A stretch of 64,000 nt of DNA. It comes from Pollenia angustigena. Taxonomy: Eukaryota; Arthropoda; Insecta; Diptera; Polleniidae. Each line of letters opens with the position of its first letter. Within the stretch, counting starts at the first letter, position 1. Below are positions 34,157-46,139 of this stretch, piece by piece. The translations under genes and the position numbers were made by a program. The stretch is taken from NCBI GenBank assembly GCA_930367215.1, contig OV884058.1, positions 196,124,208 through 196,188,207 of the forward strand, read 5' to 3'. The notes below the pieces were generated by a model. The model searched no databases, was not told the DNA's origin, and saw nothing but the letters and a program-made list of their open reading frames with translations.

Positions 34157-34417
34157 ATGTGCTGTTTTCACAACACAATTGATTGAACGTGTAGTAAAAT
34201 TTATATGAAAAAAATTAAAAAAACTGAGTGCACTTGTGTTGTAAAAACATCATATAAGTGTCTATTCAAAAAAGGTACTTTTTTGTTAAAGTGCTGCTTT
34301 CTTAACACAAGTGATTGAAATAAATTATATATGAAAAACACTCAAAAAATTGAGTGACTTTCATATAAATTTTACCACACGTTCAATTATGTACTTGTAT
34401 TTTGAAAACAACACATA
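34157..34417. mobile_element. 261-bp TIR element upstream of tRNA-Leu
   Basis: ATGTGCTGTTTTCACAAC... mirrors ATGTGTTGTTTTCAAAAT..., and GAACGTGTAGTAAAATTTAT mirrors the right side. Inverted arms of about 55 bases. Target duplication not resolved. Confidence 0.6.
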
Positions 34418-34452
34418 AATCTTTGAAAATTGTGGGTTAAAATCTTTAGAAT

Positions 34453-34535
34453 GTCAGGATGGCCGAGTGGTCTAAGGCGCTGCGTTCAGGTCGCAGTCTA
34501 CTCCGTAGGCGTGGGTTCGAATCCCACTTCTGACA
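34453..34535 (+). tRNA. tRNA-Leu (CAG)
   Basis: 83 bases including discriminator A. Acceptor GTCAGGA/TTCTGAC, D arm GGCCGAGTGGTCTAAGGC, anticodon arm TGCGTTCAGGTCGCA (anticodon CAG), variable arm CTACTCCGTAG, T arm GTGGGTTCGAATCCCAC. Intronless. It is convergent with the tRNA-Glu gene 127 bases downstream. One base differs from the copy at 12881-12963. Confidence 0.97.
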
Positions 34536-34662
34536 AATTTAAGCTTTTTGGGTAGAAGGCAATTAAAAAAAAATTTTAATTTAAATTAAAAAAATTTAAT
34601 TAAATTAAAAGAATATTTAATTTAAATAAAAAAAAAATTTGAATTAAAAAAAAATTGCACTT

Positions 34663-34734
34663 TTCCCGTACCGGGAATCGAACCCGGGCCTTCCGGGTGA
34701 GAGCCGGATATCCTAACCACTAGACAATACGGGA
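34663..34734 (-). tRNA. tRNA-Glu (CTC)
   Basis: Identical by eye to 13175-13246 in the mature region, with anticodon stem TCCGG/CCGGA intact. The T-rich tract reading downstream (complement of the A-rich run before 34660) would serve as a Pol III terminator. Confidence 0.97.
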
Positions 34735-36872
34735 TATTTGATTTTGTTGAACTAAAAGCTCTACAAAAACCTTGTTATCTAAAAATAATTCTAAAAATGT
34801 ATGTAGTTCGTAAGAAAATTAACACTTTTTAAGCAAACCTTGACTCTTTTATGCAAATTATTAATATTTTTTTTTTTCGATTTATTTCTCATTACAGTGA
34901 TACATTTGTTTATCTACCCCAGTCAGCCAAAGGCTAATGATCTTGAAATTGTGTACAAAAAAAATCATTTCAGCCAATGTGCAATGCACACGACATAAAA
35001 GGTAATTCATGAAATGCATTTTACAGCCAGTGGATGAAATAAGGCACACACAAAATAATTACCAATGCACCAACGTACAATGAAAAACCCACGCTAAAAA
35101 ATTATTTAAAAAAGTTTGTTTAAAAAAAAAAAAAAAAAAAAAAAAAATAAACTTAAATAAAAATTCGTGTTAAATACTAAAATTACTCAAATACAAAATT
35201 AATGTACTGTCAGCCAAGTTCATTGAGTGCATGAGTAATAAAAGTTAAAAAAAAAATTACAAACACAATTTAAATGCCAGCCGCTGAGTTTTGTTTTTAT
35301 CTTTTTTTTTAAATAAAAATTACACAAAAATAAATCCATTAAAAAAATACTAAAATTTTTAAACACCATAAATTACTAGCGGCAAACAAAAGGTGAAAAG
35401 CAATTTTTTTTGCAGTTATTTCTGCACTCCTTCCTTCAATAGTTCTTCAGTCTATAAAAGCCACAAATGGTCAGCTGAGTTCTTTTTTTTTTCTTAAACA
35501 GTCGCTTTTATTGTACTCGTAGCCGCTGTAAGTGATGGCCTGATGGCGGCGGCGTTTATCTTGATAACGATAGAATCTCTTGTTAACAAAATGAACGTTT
35601 TGTATATGAACCCCTTACAATAAAAAAAGTGCCAAATGCAATTTACACAAAACTATCGAAATGAAAATCCTATAGACAATTAAAGTGGGTCAAAGCTGCA
35701 AAATGTGATTTTTTGTTACTTGTGCAATTTGAAGGCATTAAAAATAACAAAGAAATATAAATCGATTTGTTTCTGGGTGAAAAAATAGAAATACAATGAA
35801 ATGCAATAACAAAACAAATTGATTTTTTTGAAAAATATACAAAATAATAAAACATTTTTATAAATTTTAAAATCTCAAGTCAGTGAAGTATTGATTACGC
35901 TACCGTCCTGGCAGTTCGAGTCCATATTTGTATACATATCGAAAGCACAGGCCTTTGCAAACTGGACTTAAAAAGAAATAAAAACATTCGTTTTTTAATG
36001 TTTTTTTCTGTGTGTGGCCAATATGACCGAGGGCTTTGCGATAGTAACGTAACATGAGTTTTTTTAAATCATAAATTTCACTGAAAAGACAAATCAATCT
36101 ATCCGTACTCAAATCAAGCCGAAGCGGTGTCCCCAAATCAAGTACAGAATGCTTGACTCAAGTACGGATTATTCAAGTATCCCGTACTTAAACTAATCCG
36201 AAAACGGGATTGACTTAGTTAAAAGTGAGATAAAAAAAAAAACTCAAACTATGCTTGATTTAAGAATTTCTAAGTGGGTTTAATCACGATTCGTACTTGA
36301 AATAAGCCGAAAGTGAGATTAGAATATGGGAATTTTTGCTTCTTATTTAAATTTTGAAACATCCATACTTTTCAAAAACGAGCATCGTTTTTTACCTTCT
36401 TTAATAGTGTGTACAACAAACCTTTACAAACACACGCGTATGAACTCATATTGGTTTTCGAAAGTGATCCCATTTGATTTGTTTTAAGTACTTTTTAGTG
36501 TTATTCGTACTTAAAATTTTAAGTACGACTCGTACTAAAATTAAGTAGAAAAACTTAAATTTAGAACTTTTATTCACCTTTAATAAACGTTGAAATTACA
36601 CATTTATTGGATATGTTCAACTCCCGCAAAAAAAGTTTAAATAAATTTTTTTTTTAACATATTAACTATTGCGACTTGAACCAAAAAATTGTTATCGGCA
36701 ACCATATTACGGTTGAATTAGTCCTTCTTCGGAGCGCGCAACTATATTATGGTTGTCTCAAAGCATGATGTGGTTAAAACTGACAATAATTTGTTTACCA
36801 TTAATAGTTGTGCGTTAATTTACTCTTTTCTAAGATTTTGACAAATAACAAAATATTCAAAGGCAAAATATT
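34735..36872. other. AT-rich spacer between two tRNA-Glu genes
   Basis: A poly-A run of about 28 at 35129-35157. Decayed MITE end TTTTTTCTGTGTG at 36002-36014. 36690-36790 is a decayed piece of the 'aaccatattatggttg' MITE family. No gene supported. Confidence 0.4.
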
Positions 36873-36944
36873 TTCCCGTACCGGGAATCGAACCCGGGCC
36901 TTCCGGGTGAGAGCCGGATATCCTAACCACTAGACAATACGGGA
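36873..36944 (-). tRNA. tRNA-Glu (CTC)
   Basis: 72 bases, same mature sequence as the canonical copies, all stems paired. The 3' flank on the minus strand begins AAAATATTTTGCC. Followed 54 bases later on the map by the pogo-like MITE 36999-37525. Confidence 0.97.
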
Positions 36945-36998
36945 TACGTTGATCAACATCAAATTGTTCTACAAAATTGCGTTACAATAAATAATATA

Positions 36999-37525
36999 CA
37001 GTCAAAGCCCGGTTTAACGAATGATATAATGTTCAGACCTTTCGTTATACCGAGCTATCAGTAATTTTTTACCTTAAAATTTTGTAAAAAAACGGTGGTC
37101 CACAATTTGAAAAACATCAAAATTTAATTGTATTTTTAATTTAGTGTAGAAATTAAACATAAATAAAATTTTGGTATTTCATACTTTTGGGATATTACTG
37201 AAAGATTTACACCTTTCTTATACTCTTCTAAAATTTTTAAATTTTTTATCAAAAGAAATTCTTTTTCGATTTGACATCTCGTTTTCACAATGAACCAAAC
37301 AAAACTTTAACAAAATAACAACGCATAACACGTGTTCTTTCAATACAAAGCAAAGAAGCCAAAAACACACAAAAATCTAACGGTTCTGTTACGATTTTTT
37401 TTTATTTTGCTTTGTTATTCGTTAAATCGGGATTATTTTTTTTTTGCCATTCGCTATATAAGGTAGTCAATGTAAAAATTGGGCAATTCGTTATATCGGA
37501 TATTCGTTATACCGGGCTTTGACTG
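36999..37525. mobile_element. 527-bp pogo/Tigger-like MITE
   Basis: Ends CAGTCAAAGCCCGGTTTAAC and the complement of GTTATACCGGGCTTTGACTG, with TA at 36997-36998 and 37526-37527. Subterminal 'ttcgttata' repeats ('cgttatatcgga', 'cgttataccg'). The CAGTC start and TA duplication fit the pogo group. Confidence 0.85.
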
Positions 37526-37527
37526 TA

Positions 37528-38410
37528 ATTTATTAATAGAATTTTTGTGGCCCTGGAATCAGGGGAGGTGGACGCTGATCGAGCTCAAAGTAGGGGGGGA
37601 AAAATTGTCAAAAGCAAACCCCATAAATGCTACAGAGTCACTCCTAAAGGGGAAAAACGTGGCTAAGTGGGGTTGGTCATACTATTTATCCGTCCAGGGG
37701 CATTCTAGGCGCTGCAGGAACTAAATTTAAGAATTTTATTAAACCACTATAAATTATAAGGGCGTGGAGTTAAGGGTAAATTATTTTTGAGAAAATGTTA
37801 AGGACAGAAAACTATTGGAAGCAGGTCATACATTTTACTCCCATTGGTGGGAGACTCCCAGACAGTTAGGGGACTTTTTTAATTAATTTCTTGTCTGTAT
37901 TGAAATTTTGTAAAGGAGTCCCCTTTAGTAATGGAGATAGTAGTTATGTTGGCAACAAAAGTTCGGAATAACAAATAAAGTAGTGTCGGTCAAACATTTT
38001 ACCATGGTAGGGGCATCCTTGGAGCTTTGGGGTAGTTTTTTTTTTTTGAAATTTCATACAACTGTGTTTGAGAGCCCCCTTTAAGGAGCAGAGATATAAG
38101 GATATATGTTGGCTGTGATTCGTACACAAAATCACCGAAAGGGTGATTTCAAAAATGAGACTATTAAGGCTAATTAACCACCAGCCTGCTAGTGGATATC
38201 CCAAGGTGTTGTTGCTTATCAACAGAAGCTGCTGTATTTTCTTACACTTAATATTGCCACCCATGAGTGTAGTGTAAAGAAAGTTCCAATTACGCAAGGG
38301 AGCATCAGTAGACGCATTGTTTCCATCCAGTGTTATTGAACACCATGGGGTTAGAGCGACCCGGCAGATACCCATGTAAATAGATCGAAAACATTGTTGA
38401 ACCATGTTTA
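37528..38410. repeat. GC-richer block with degenerate tandem motif, unassigned
   Basis: Three phrases recur about 150-165 bases apart: 'ggtcatactatttatccgtc' (37673), 'ggtcatacattttactccca' (37824), 'ggtcaaacattttaccatgg' (37987), each followed by 'gggg-att/gcattct-like' text. A 153-codon minus-strand frame (37944-38405) overlaps it, but I recognise no domain. Probably an old repeat. Confidence 0.35.
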
Positions 38411-39000
38411 CAATAAACGTTGAACATTTTAAGTTTTAATTTTTCAAATAACAATAACCTGACCTTGAGCTTGACTTAAAAATAAGAAGAAAGAAATACT
38501 AGAAAGTTTTTATATAAAAAAACCTATATTTTTTCTCCTGTTTTTTATAGCTATTTTTTAATAACTAAAAATTTAAAATAAGCTTTAATCACACACACCC
38601 ATGCATAAACTCAGTTTTATTTTCTTAATTTCAATAAAATAATTATGTATAACGTACATAATAAATGTAGATGTTAAAATTCGAAACTTAAAAAATGATC
38701 AAAAACTTGTTGATAAAAATTTAATTAAAACAATGTTTTACATAATTTAGATGCTGAAAAACACAGATTTTATAAAAAAGTGACATGCAAATCGTTTAAA
38801 AAATAAACATAAATACAAAAAAAAAACTAAATTTAAATAATATTACGCAGACAAAACAAGAAAAACAATTAAATTCATTCATAATAAAAATAAGAAGAAA
38901 AAAAACATTTAATAAGAAATTACAAAGCAGAGAGAAGAAAGAGTAAAAAATAAAAATACTCTTGGTATTACAAACTATAAACAAAAAGCAAAATCCAATA
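38411..39000. other. 5' flank of the protein-coding gene
   Basis: Strongly AT-rich. Stop codon TAA at 38944-38946 is in frame with the downstream ATG, so 38947-39000 is likely 5' untranslated or upstream sequence. I could not place a transcription start or TATA box with confidence. Confidence 0.4.
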
Positions 39001-40010
39001 ATGAATTCATCACATTTGGTCACCCCAATGAATACCCATCATCATCACAATACCCACCATCCACTTACAACAACAACCAATTCTTATACCACAAAAATGC
39101 CCACATCGAACAGCAACAACAACAATAACCAAAATACAAATACAATCCACAATTACCACTACACAAATGAGCAACAGCAACAAAATGCCACTCTCTTTGG
39201 TTCTAATTCAATAAACAACAAATCGATTTTCTCCACCACAACAACAGCAAATACGCAAAGTAGCACACCAACAAATACAAACGTGAACAATGTGGGGGCT
39301 GGTCTTTCGTCTGCGTCGACCGCGTCGTCAACATTGCCTACCACTACATCGACATCGTATAAATTTGCGCCTGCACGTAGACTAGCTGCTAGACAGACTT
39401 TACGTTTGGCCATACCCAAACAACCGGGTGATTCAGCACAATATTCTCATTTGAATTCAACAGCACCAGCCTCAATGGGTAATAGTAATGCAACACAGTT
39501 TAAACATTGTTCACCCTCACAACTGCCACCAGCTCCGATTCTCAAAAGAACTCCTATTCATACCCCAAATTTCTCTTCATCTTCTTCAATAAATTCCCAT
39601 ATTCCAAAGTCAGCATCTCCCTTGGAGTCTCATAATTTACCAAATGTTTTACATCATTCTAGTACCCCGATTTGTACTGCTACTCCCTCGAGTGGGGGTA
39701 GTAGTAAATTTTTAAGGGTCCGCAATCCCAGTATTACATTGAGTTCTTCGGATGCTTGCAATAATACTGATTTATTTGCTTTCGCCAAGGAGTTTTCTTC
39801 CCCAGCAGTGGGAGGGGGAGGTGAGTTTATGATTTGTCTCTGTAAAAAAAATTGTTTTTTTTAATGAATTCTTCATTTATAGATCACTCCCCGATATTTG
39901 CCGAAATCGCCTCTTCAATATCACCCTCAACAGCAAGTTCTGGCTCCCCTACGAACCATTTGAGCCGTTTGTTTAATTTGAGTCCCTCGACTTTAAGGAG
40001 TTATGGAAAT
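39001..40010 (+). CDS. First two coding exons of an unidentified gene (3' part not found)
   Basis: I do not recognise the gene. Exon 1 (39001-39820) starts at the first ATG after an in-frame stop (38944-38946) with A at -3; it encodes 273 codons plus one base. Exon 2 (39883-40010) completes an Asp codon and adds 42 more, giving 316 residues with an open end at GTAAGT (40011). The protein is low in complexity: His/Asn/Thr/Ser-rich at residues 1-120 with a short QQQQ run, a basic segment at about 121-140 (KFAPARRLAARQTLRLAIPK), Ser/Pro-rich to 235, then KFLRVRNPS and DLFAFAKEF. No signal peptide or membrane segment is apparent. Such disordered starts are common in fly regulatory proteins; function is not inferable. 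No continuing exon could be recognised in the following 24 kb, so the next intron may be long. Confidence 0.75.
39821..39882 (+). other. 62-bp intron
   Basis: Donor GTGAGT at 39821, T-rich tract, acceptor TTTATAG ending 39882. Phase 1: the G ending exon 1 joins AT to give Asp. A size near 60 bases is typical of short fly introns. Reading through it would hit a stop at about 39862, which supports splicing. Confidence 0.85.
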
Positions 40011-41282
40011 GTAAGTACAGTTCAGATTTTTAATAAAATTAAATTAATTTAAAAGGCCATTTAATAAAAGTTTTTAATTTGTACACTTTGAAAATCTCGG
40101 ACATTTTCGCTTTCAAATTAACAAGAGTTTTTAAGTTCCGAACAAAATAAATTAATGGCTTTGACGCATCTTTAAATAATAAGACACACAAAACAAATAA
40201 ATGTAAAATCGTCAAATACAAGGTTGATTTAAAAGTGAGAAGGAGCTTCATATGTATTTTTGTTTTAGAATAGTTGTGAATACTTCCCCCCACGGAGACA
40301 GAGAATATAATTATTTATTTTCCTGTTAAAAATGTTTCCCTTTTGTTGTAATTCACTTTGTTTACAGACGCTGCACAATTAAAAAGGCACCATAGAAAAA
40401 TTTGATGTATTTAACAAAAAGAATACGGGAACTTTTATTAATTTTATAAATTATTTTAAGCATGAAAGAAAATGAAAACTTTATGTTTTTCTAAAACAGG
40501 ATTTTATGGATTCAATATTATACAATGAAACTTTAACCTTTTTCATTCAAAATTAATATGAAACAATGAAAATTTTGAAGAATTTTACTATGATTTGCAA
40601 TCAACATTGTGCCATGTTAATTTTACATTGGTATTTTTTTTGTGTGTTGTTCAGACTTTGTTTAATTATTTTGGTTGGTAACTTTTGTTTCAAAATCTTT
40701 GGTCGTTTACAATATAAAGCTTTTTAGTAAATTTTAGATTCTGCTAGCCATGGTGACAAGTTGAAATACAATTAATTTGATCTTCGATTAGCTTTTGTTT
40801 TAGTCGGAATATACAATTCTGAAAGACTTCTTTGTGCAGTTAATTTTTCCAAACTGATGCCAAGGAAACAAGAGAACTTAAGCCGACTCTTAATAATTTA
40901 AAAGAGTTAAACTGTTAATTACTTGAAATCGCTATGTCTGCTGGTACATTGGCAGTGCACCAAACAAAATTATCTTTCAAGTACTTTTAAGATGATACAT
41001 TGTTTTATAGACCAACTAAACTTGTATGGAGCTGAAAAAGTGTTTTTGTTACCCCTCTGAAAATAAAGCTTGATATGTTCTATGACGATTCCCAAAATAT
41101 TTTGGTTCTAGCGTTGCGCACAAGGGTTCAAAAAGTGATTCAAAGTCAGCCGGTATACGTAAAGGTGGGTCTAGGATCAATATTTAATATTTACAAATAT
41201 CAGCATAAACGCATCATACCAAATAAGCGATACAAGCATTTTCACAACAACAACAAAATGTTTGTTTGATTATTTAAAAAAT
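40011..41282. other. Likely start of a long intron; decayed MITE
   Basis: Begins with splice donor GTAAGT. 40330-40645 is a decayed CACACAG-family MITE, ending 'gccatgttaattttacattgg' and 'ttttttttgtgtg'. 41100-41230 is a decayed dispersed-repeat fragment. No exon recognised. Confidence 0.45.
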
Positions 41283-41680
41283 CCCAGCGGGAAAGAGAAG
41301 GAATACGGACGACTTCTTGAAGGTTCCTGTACTCCTTCCTTTCGATACACAATGCCTGCTCGCTCCATTGCATACTCGTACATTTTTTACACACGTTGTT
41401 GTTGCGGAGTAGGCCTTCCGCTATCGCTGCTTTAGCAGAAAAGAATGATAACGGGATAAAAAAAAAAATGGTTTTGCATTTGCTTTTGCAAAAAAACATA
41501 ACGAAAAATGTTACTCCTTTTATTCTCCCTTCTCATCGAAGCAAATGTGGAATGTATATCTCATCTTATATACAAAAGAGCTGAGACCTTCTTTAAGGCA
41601 TTCTTCGCCAGTTTGATAAGAATAGTAATTGAATTTAAAAAGGCCTGAAATAAGAGGGTCTTCTGAGTTTTCCCGCTGGG
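41283..41680. mobile_element. 398-bp TIR element, ends CCCAGCGGGAAA, 2-bp flank AT
   Basis: Left CCCAGCGGGAAA, right TTTTCCCGCTGGG. AT on both sides. Interior has 'ttcttgaaggttcctgtact' and 'ccttctttaaggc' motifs shared with 46140-46563. No coding capacity. Confidence 0.75.
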
Positions 41681-42866
41681 ATGTTCTATACTTTGTTCAT
41701 ATGTTTGTTTGGTTTATTTGGCCTTTATATTAAAATCGGTTCAAAAATATTTTATTGCAACCTTAATCACTTTACAAATTTTTTTTTAAGCCAGCCCATA
41801 TTTGACCAATAAGTCTCATCCAAATTCACTCCCGAAAATAGCTTTGAATGTCATAGCTTCCTTAAAAATTTGGTGATAATAATGTTTTAAATATTTATTT
41901 TGTGATTTGAGGTCAAGAACTGACTACAAGCTCCATATAAACCCAGACATGTTTGGAATATAAAACAGACATGTTTGGAAAGATATCGTGGGTAGACAAT
42001 GGTTTTTGGAAGCATGTTCAAAAAAGAATGTCAAAAACAGACATGTCTGAAAAGACTCCGTGTAAACTCCCTCTTAGATATTTGAATTTTTTCTAGTGTG
42101 CCCAATTCCAAGATTAAGGTGACTGAAAAAATTAAATGCTTCTAATAAATTTTAAAAATTCCCCTCAAAAAATTATTTATTTTTTTTAATTTAAAAAAAA
42201 AACCATAAAAACAAAAAAAGTCACGTATTCTAATCATTATGTTTTTTTTACCAAATTAAATATTTTTTTTAAAACTTTTTGTTTTAATCTAATTTTAGCT
42301 TGTGATACAATTTTCTAACAAGATTCTTAAATAATCTATTTAAAATTCTATTTGTGAATAAAAAAAAAACAAAATAAATCATATAGAAAAAAACCCATAA
42401 TTTCCATACAATTTATAGCAAAGCAAAGGTCATGACTTTTTAAAACGCAACTAAAATATTCACACACCAAAACAACCAACAATATATTCGAACTAATTTG
42501 TTTTAAGAGAAAAAAAATTGAGGTAAAAGAAAGGAAACGGCAATGGGAAGTTAAATAAAAAAATCCATAAATTCGGGTTGAAATTAGCAGGGACCATTAT
42601 AGTTATTTCTTGTTTCATAAGTCAGATGATAACAGTTGTTTTTTGCTTTTTATTTATTCGAGCAAAGTTAAAAATTTATTTTTTGATTTTTATTTTTTCA
42701 AGCAACAATAAAAGTTGTTTTCTAAAGAAATGTAATAATTTTTATTAAAATTTTGTAGACTTTTAATATTTATTTTAATATGTGATCATTATGCGGATTA
42801 CTTATGCACATGAAAATATAAAACGGATTGTGCTTGATTTCAATCACAAAAAGCTAAAGAGAACTA
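41681..42866. other. AT-rich spacer
   Basis: 'cagacatgtttggaa' recurs at about 41945, 41966 and 42035 ('acagacatgtctgaaa'), a small local repeat. Poly-A/T tracts. No gene. Confidence 0.4.
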
Positions 42867-44103
42867 AAAGGTCGTCCAACCAAAACGCACGATGTTAATC
42901 GTAAATAAAACAAAAAGTTTTCAGAGAATTATCTTCATATTTTTTATTATGATAGAAGGATCTATGACAATTATGTGTGAAACAAAAAATCGGTCAAATG
43001 CTCGCCACGGCTTCGGTGGCATACCTCTATCCGATGGTCCATATTTTCAATGAATCTAAGACAAGATTAAGGTTCAATATCGTTAATGTGGCGAATTATC
43101 TAATCCCTAACACTTGAATTGTGTTTGGCTTATTGACGTAGACTTTGACGTTTCAATATCCCCAAATAAAGAAGCCAAACTGTGTCAAATCACATGAACG
43201 TGATGGACAATTAACATCGCCACGACGTGAAATAACACGGCCATTGAATGTCACGCGCAATGGAGCCATTGTTTCGTTGGCTGTATGGCAAGTAGCACTA
43301 TCCTGTTGGAACTACAAATCGTCTGGGTCCTATAACCAATTTCTGGCCACAAGAAGTCTGTTATTATCGCGCGATAGCGAACACCATTCACTGTAACTGC
43401 TTGTCCAACTTCATTTTCGAAGAAGTAAGGCCCGATGACGCCGCCAGCCCATAAACCTCACCAAACGGTCACTCTTTGTGGATGCATCGGCGATTTTCAC
43501 ATTTCCTGCAGACCCGGTTTGCTGAAGTTTGCGCACAATTCTCCTGATTGTGGATACATTTATGGCCATTTTCTCATTAGGCGATTATCTTCTTTCTCAA
43601 CGAAAAACTGCGCATTAAAGAAATTTGGTTTTCTCAATGTCTCATTTGCTTCGATTTTATCGCAAAACTAACCGGCACTCATCTGCCAATTATTTATTTT
43701 CCTTTTATTTGCCGTACAGATAAATTCAATCAGCTGACTCCCAACTTTTACATGTATTTTGAGTGGCGTTGCCAGCTCAAAACAATGTTTTTTGTCGGTA
43801 TATTAAGAAACCCAAAATCGTTAACGGACAGTTTATCGGTCCAATAAATTTATGTTGACATTAAGTAACAGACAGTTTGTCGATACATTGAGAAAATGGC
43901 CATTAGTCTGTTATGCTGACCAAAAAATGACGAAGTGCACGAAATGCATATTGACAATCTTAACGCGTTGCTCAACTGTGTATCTCTCAATGGTTGGATT
44001 TGTCGAAACACTTAAACAAAGCAATGTCAAATTAAGTTGTGCAAAAAACTTGACGTTAAGGTGCGACTCACAATTACGGTGTTAATTGTGTTGGACCACC
44101 CTT
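42867..44103 (-). pseudogene. Mariner-superfamily transposon with broken transposase
   Basis: Outer ends AAAGGTCGTCCAACC and the complement of GTTGGACCACCCTT, TA on both sides (42865-42866, 44104-44105). The minus strand holds a transposase in pieces: helix-turn-helix start with ERYTVEQRVKIVNMHF (about 43950-43998), STIRRIVRKLQQTGSAGNV (about 43500-43555), then a catalytic region with VTVWCGLWAGGVIGPYFF (43400-43480), WNFQQDSATCHTAN-type residues (about 43270-43310, second acidic residue in QQD) and SRSCDLTQFGFFIWG (about 43160-43205, third Asp in CDLT). Several stops and frameshifts and the loss of the segment between the helix-turn-helix and catalytic parts make it dead. A 340-bp MITE splits the amino-terminal part. 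Subgroup not resolved. Confidence 0.8.
43563..43902. mobile_element. 340-bp MITE with TTA duplication (copy in transposase)
   Basis: Ends TGGCCATTTTCTCATT and AATG-like TGAGAAAATGGCCA, TTA at 43560-43562 and 43903-43905. Removing it together with one TTA restores the transposase frame across the junction, a strong empty-site argument. The TTA duplication fits PIF/Harbinger. Copy at 62731-63070; decayed copy around 15215-17558. Confidence 0.85.
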
Positions 44104-44556
44104 TAGAAAGAATTTCACAACAATATTGTCCTTTTCTATTGAGTAATTCGAATGTGAGCATGATTTCAACCGAAGTACAAACAGACGGACATTCACAAAA
44201 ATTTCACAAGGAATGATAAACTTAGTATAACCTCATTTACCACTAGTGGTGTTGGAGGGTAAAACAATGGTCAATAACTTCTTGGACTATTTAAAATTAG
44301 CATATTGGGAATAGAAAAATTTCTGAAACTAGGGAACTCTAGTAAAAAGATATCACAAAAAGGAAATAAATACGTGCTACAATATTTATTATTTAGGGAA
44401 AATATTGAATACCAAATTAAATAACAAGAACATTTGATAAATATGTTTTAATTTTTTGCATACCGTTAACACACATCTCTTGGCCTTAATTAGTAAAACA
44501 TAAGCAACAAGTAAAGTGTTTTTTTTTGAGGTTATAATGACTAGAAAAGGGAGTTA
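44104..44556. repeat. Dispersed-repeat fragment and spacer
   Basis: 44120-44265 contains 'acagacggacattcac', 'ggaatgataaacttagtata' and 'ggtgttggagggtaaaa', a decayed end of the dispersed fly repeat. The rest is AT-rich. Confidence 0.5.
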
Positions 44557-44799
44557 CACAGGAAAAATTTTGCACCAGTAAAAGCATTAATCAAAAATAA
44601 ACTCAGTTTTTATTAAAAATTTAATCAAGTGAATTAAACGTTTAATCAAGTGTATTAAACGTTTAATTGACAATATTAATTCGCACCAGTAAACAAATTT
44701 ATAATATCAACTTAACGTTTAATTCACTTGATTACATTTTTAATTAAAACTGATTTTATTTTTGATTAATGCTTCTACTGGTACAAAATTTTTTCTGTG
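44557..44799. mobile_element. 243-bp TA-flanked MITE, ends CACAGRAAAAATTTTG
   Basis: TA at 44555-44556 and 44800-44801. Left CACAGGAAAAATTTTGCACC, right complement CACAGAAAAAATTTTGTACC; both continue with AGTA.AAGCATTAATCAAAAA, so arms exceed 50 bases. A decayed relative is at about 60537-60735. Confidence 0.85.
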
Positions 44800-46139
44800 T
44801 ACTATTCAGTTATTGGTAAAATTGGATTGGTAAAAAAATTAAAAAATATTTTAAGAAATTCGGAAATATAATACTTCAATTTGCTGTTTCCTGGAATAAT
44901 AGTCAGGAATTAAGGTGTCCGATCTGGCTACTCTATTACCAGTTTGTATTGAAATTATTAGAAATAAACGCTGGATTACCGATTGCCAATTGAGGTAATT
45001 AATTTCAAAAGTCTCGGGTTGAGCTCGTGGTTAATTTTCTTGTGACACGCGTTAATCGCTTGTGATGTAAATGCGTCTTCATATTGATGATGGCTTAACA
45101 TCAGAATTGTGACATCAATTTTACTACAAATGGCATCGATGATTCAAAAAGTAACATCAAAACAATGACTTACGCCGCCGTACAATTTTGTCATTTTTGA
45201 CGTTTGATACATTTTGTATATTATTAACAAAATTTTCATGATTACAATGTATTATAAGAAGCAAAAATTCCTATATTCTATTTTTTTATATTATTTATTT
45301 AAATACATCAAATTTTGAAAGTATGTAGAATGATTACGAAAACCATATGGGGCATGGTGCTGGTGTCTTATTATTGAGAGTTCTGCTGTTAACAAAGGTC
45401 ATAATTCAACAAACGTGAAACAAACATATTGGTATTACCACAAAAATGTCTACTTTTTGTCACGTAACATCACCAACCATTTTTAATTGTTTCTCAAAGA
45501 ATAATGAAAATATTATATACTTTTATGCATTTGGGTGTAGAGCACAACTAGGTTTTCATTTAGTTAAAGAGAGGAACGATTTGAACAACGTGGTTCCAAA
45601 TTACAAGAATAATTGCTAGGTGACGTGATGTGACAAAAAGATAGCTTTTCTGTGGAAGTGCCCATATGTAACGGGTAAGTAAATAATAATATTCTCTCAC
45701 TTTGACTGAAGTCAATTCCAATGACTTTGACTTAATTACAAACTGTCATAAAATGGATGCTTATGTGTCCTTTCTCCGATGTTACTGCGTCATCGCACTA
45801 AGGACATGTTCGTCATTACTGTGATGCTGATGTGTCATCCCATTGATGACATAATTTCATTTTGACCCTGATGACACTTTGGCCAAGTGATGTTAAGTTT
45901 GACATCACCATGATAAAAAGTGTCATGGGGTCAAAAACGAAGACACTTAACATAGTACTGATGTCAAAATACATCAGCGTTATGACGCCTTTTCTATCAG
46001 TGAAGTTGAGAAAGTATGTGTTTTGGAAAAAAGTCGAGCGTTATTAAAAATTAAAGACTGCGAACGAGTTTTCTGCACTCAAGAAGACTTTTTTATGGTA
46101 TTTTTGAACACACAAAAATTTTGAATAAATTCAAATTGT
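44800..46139. other. Unassigned spacer
   Basis: 45240-45390 is a decayed CACACAG-family MITE piece. 45095-45190 and 45780-46000 are rich in TGATGTCA/TGACATCA words on both strands. No gene recognised. Confidence 0.4.

Noticed and set aside
37944..38405. 153-codon minus-strand open frame as a gene
   Set aside because: No recognisable domain; it overlaps a degenerate repeat block, and composition does not look protein-like.
38962..39000. Extended start of the coding frame at 38962
   Set aside because: That codon is TTG. The first ATG after the in-frame stop is 39001, so the extension is not used.
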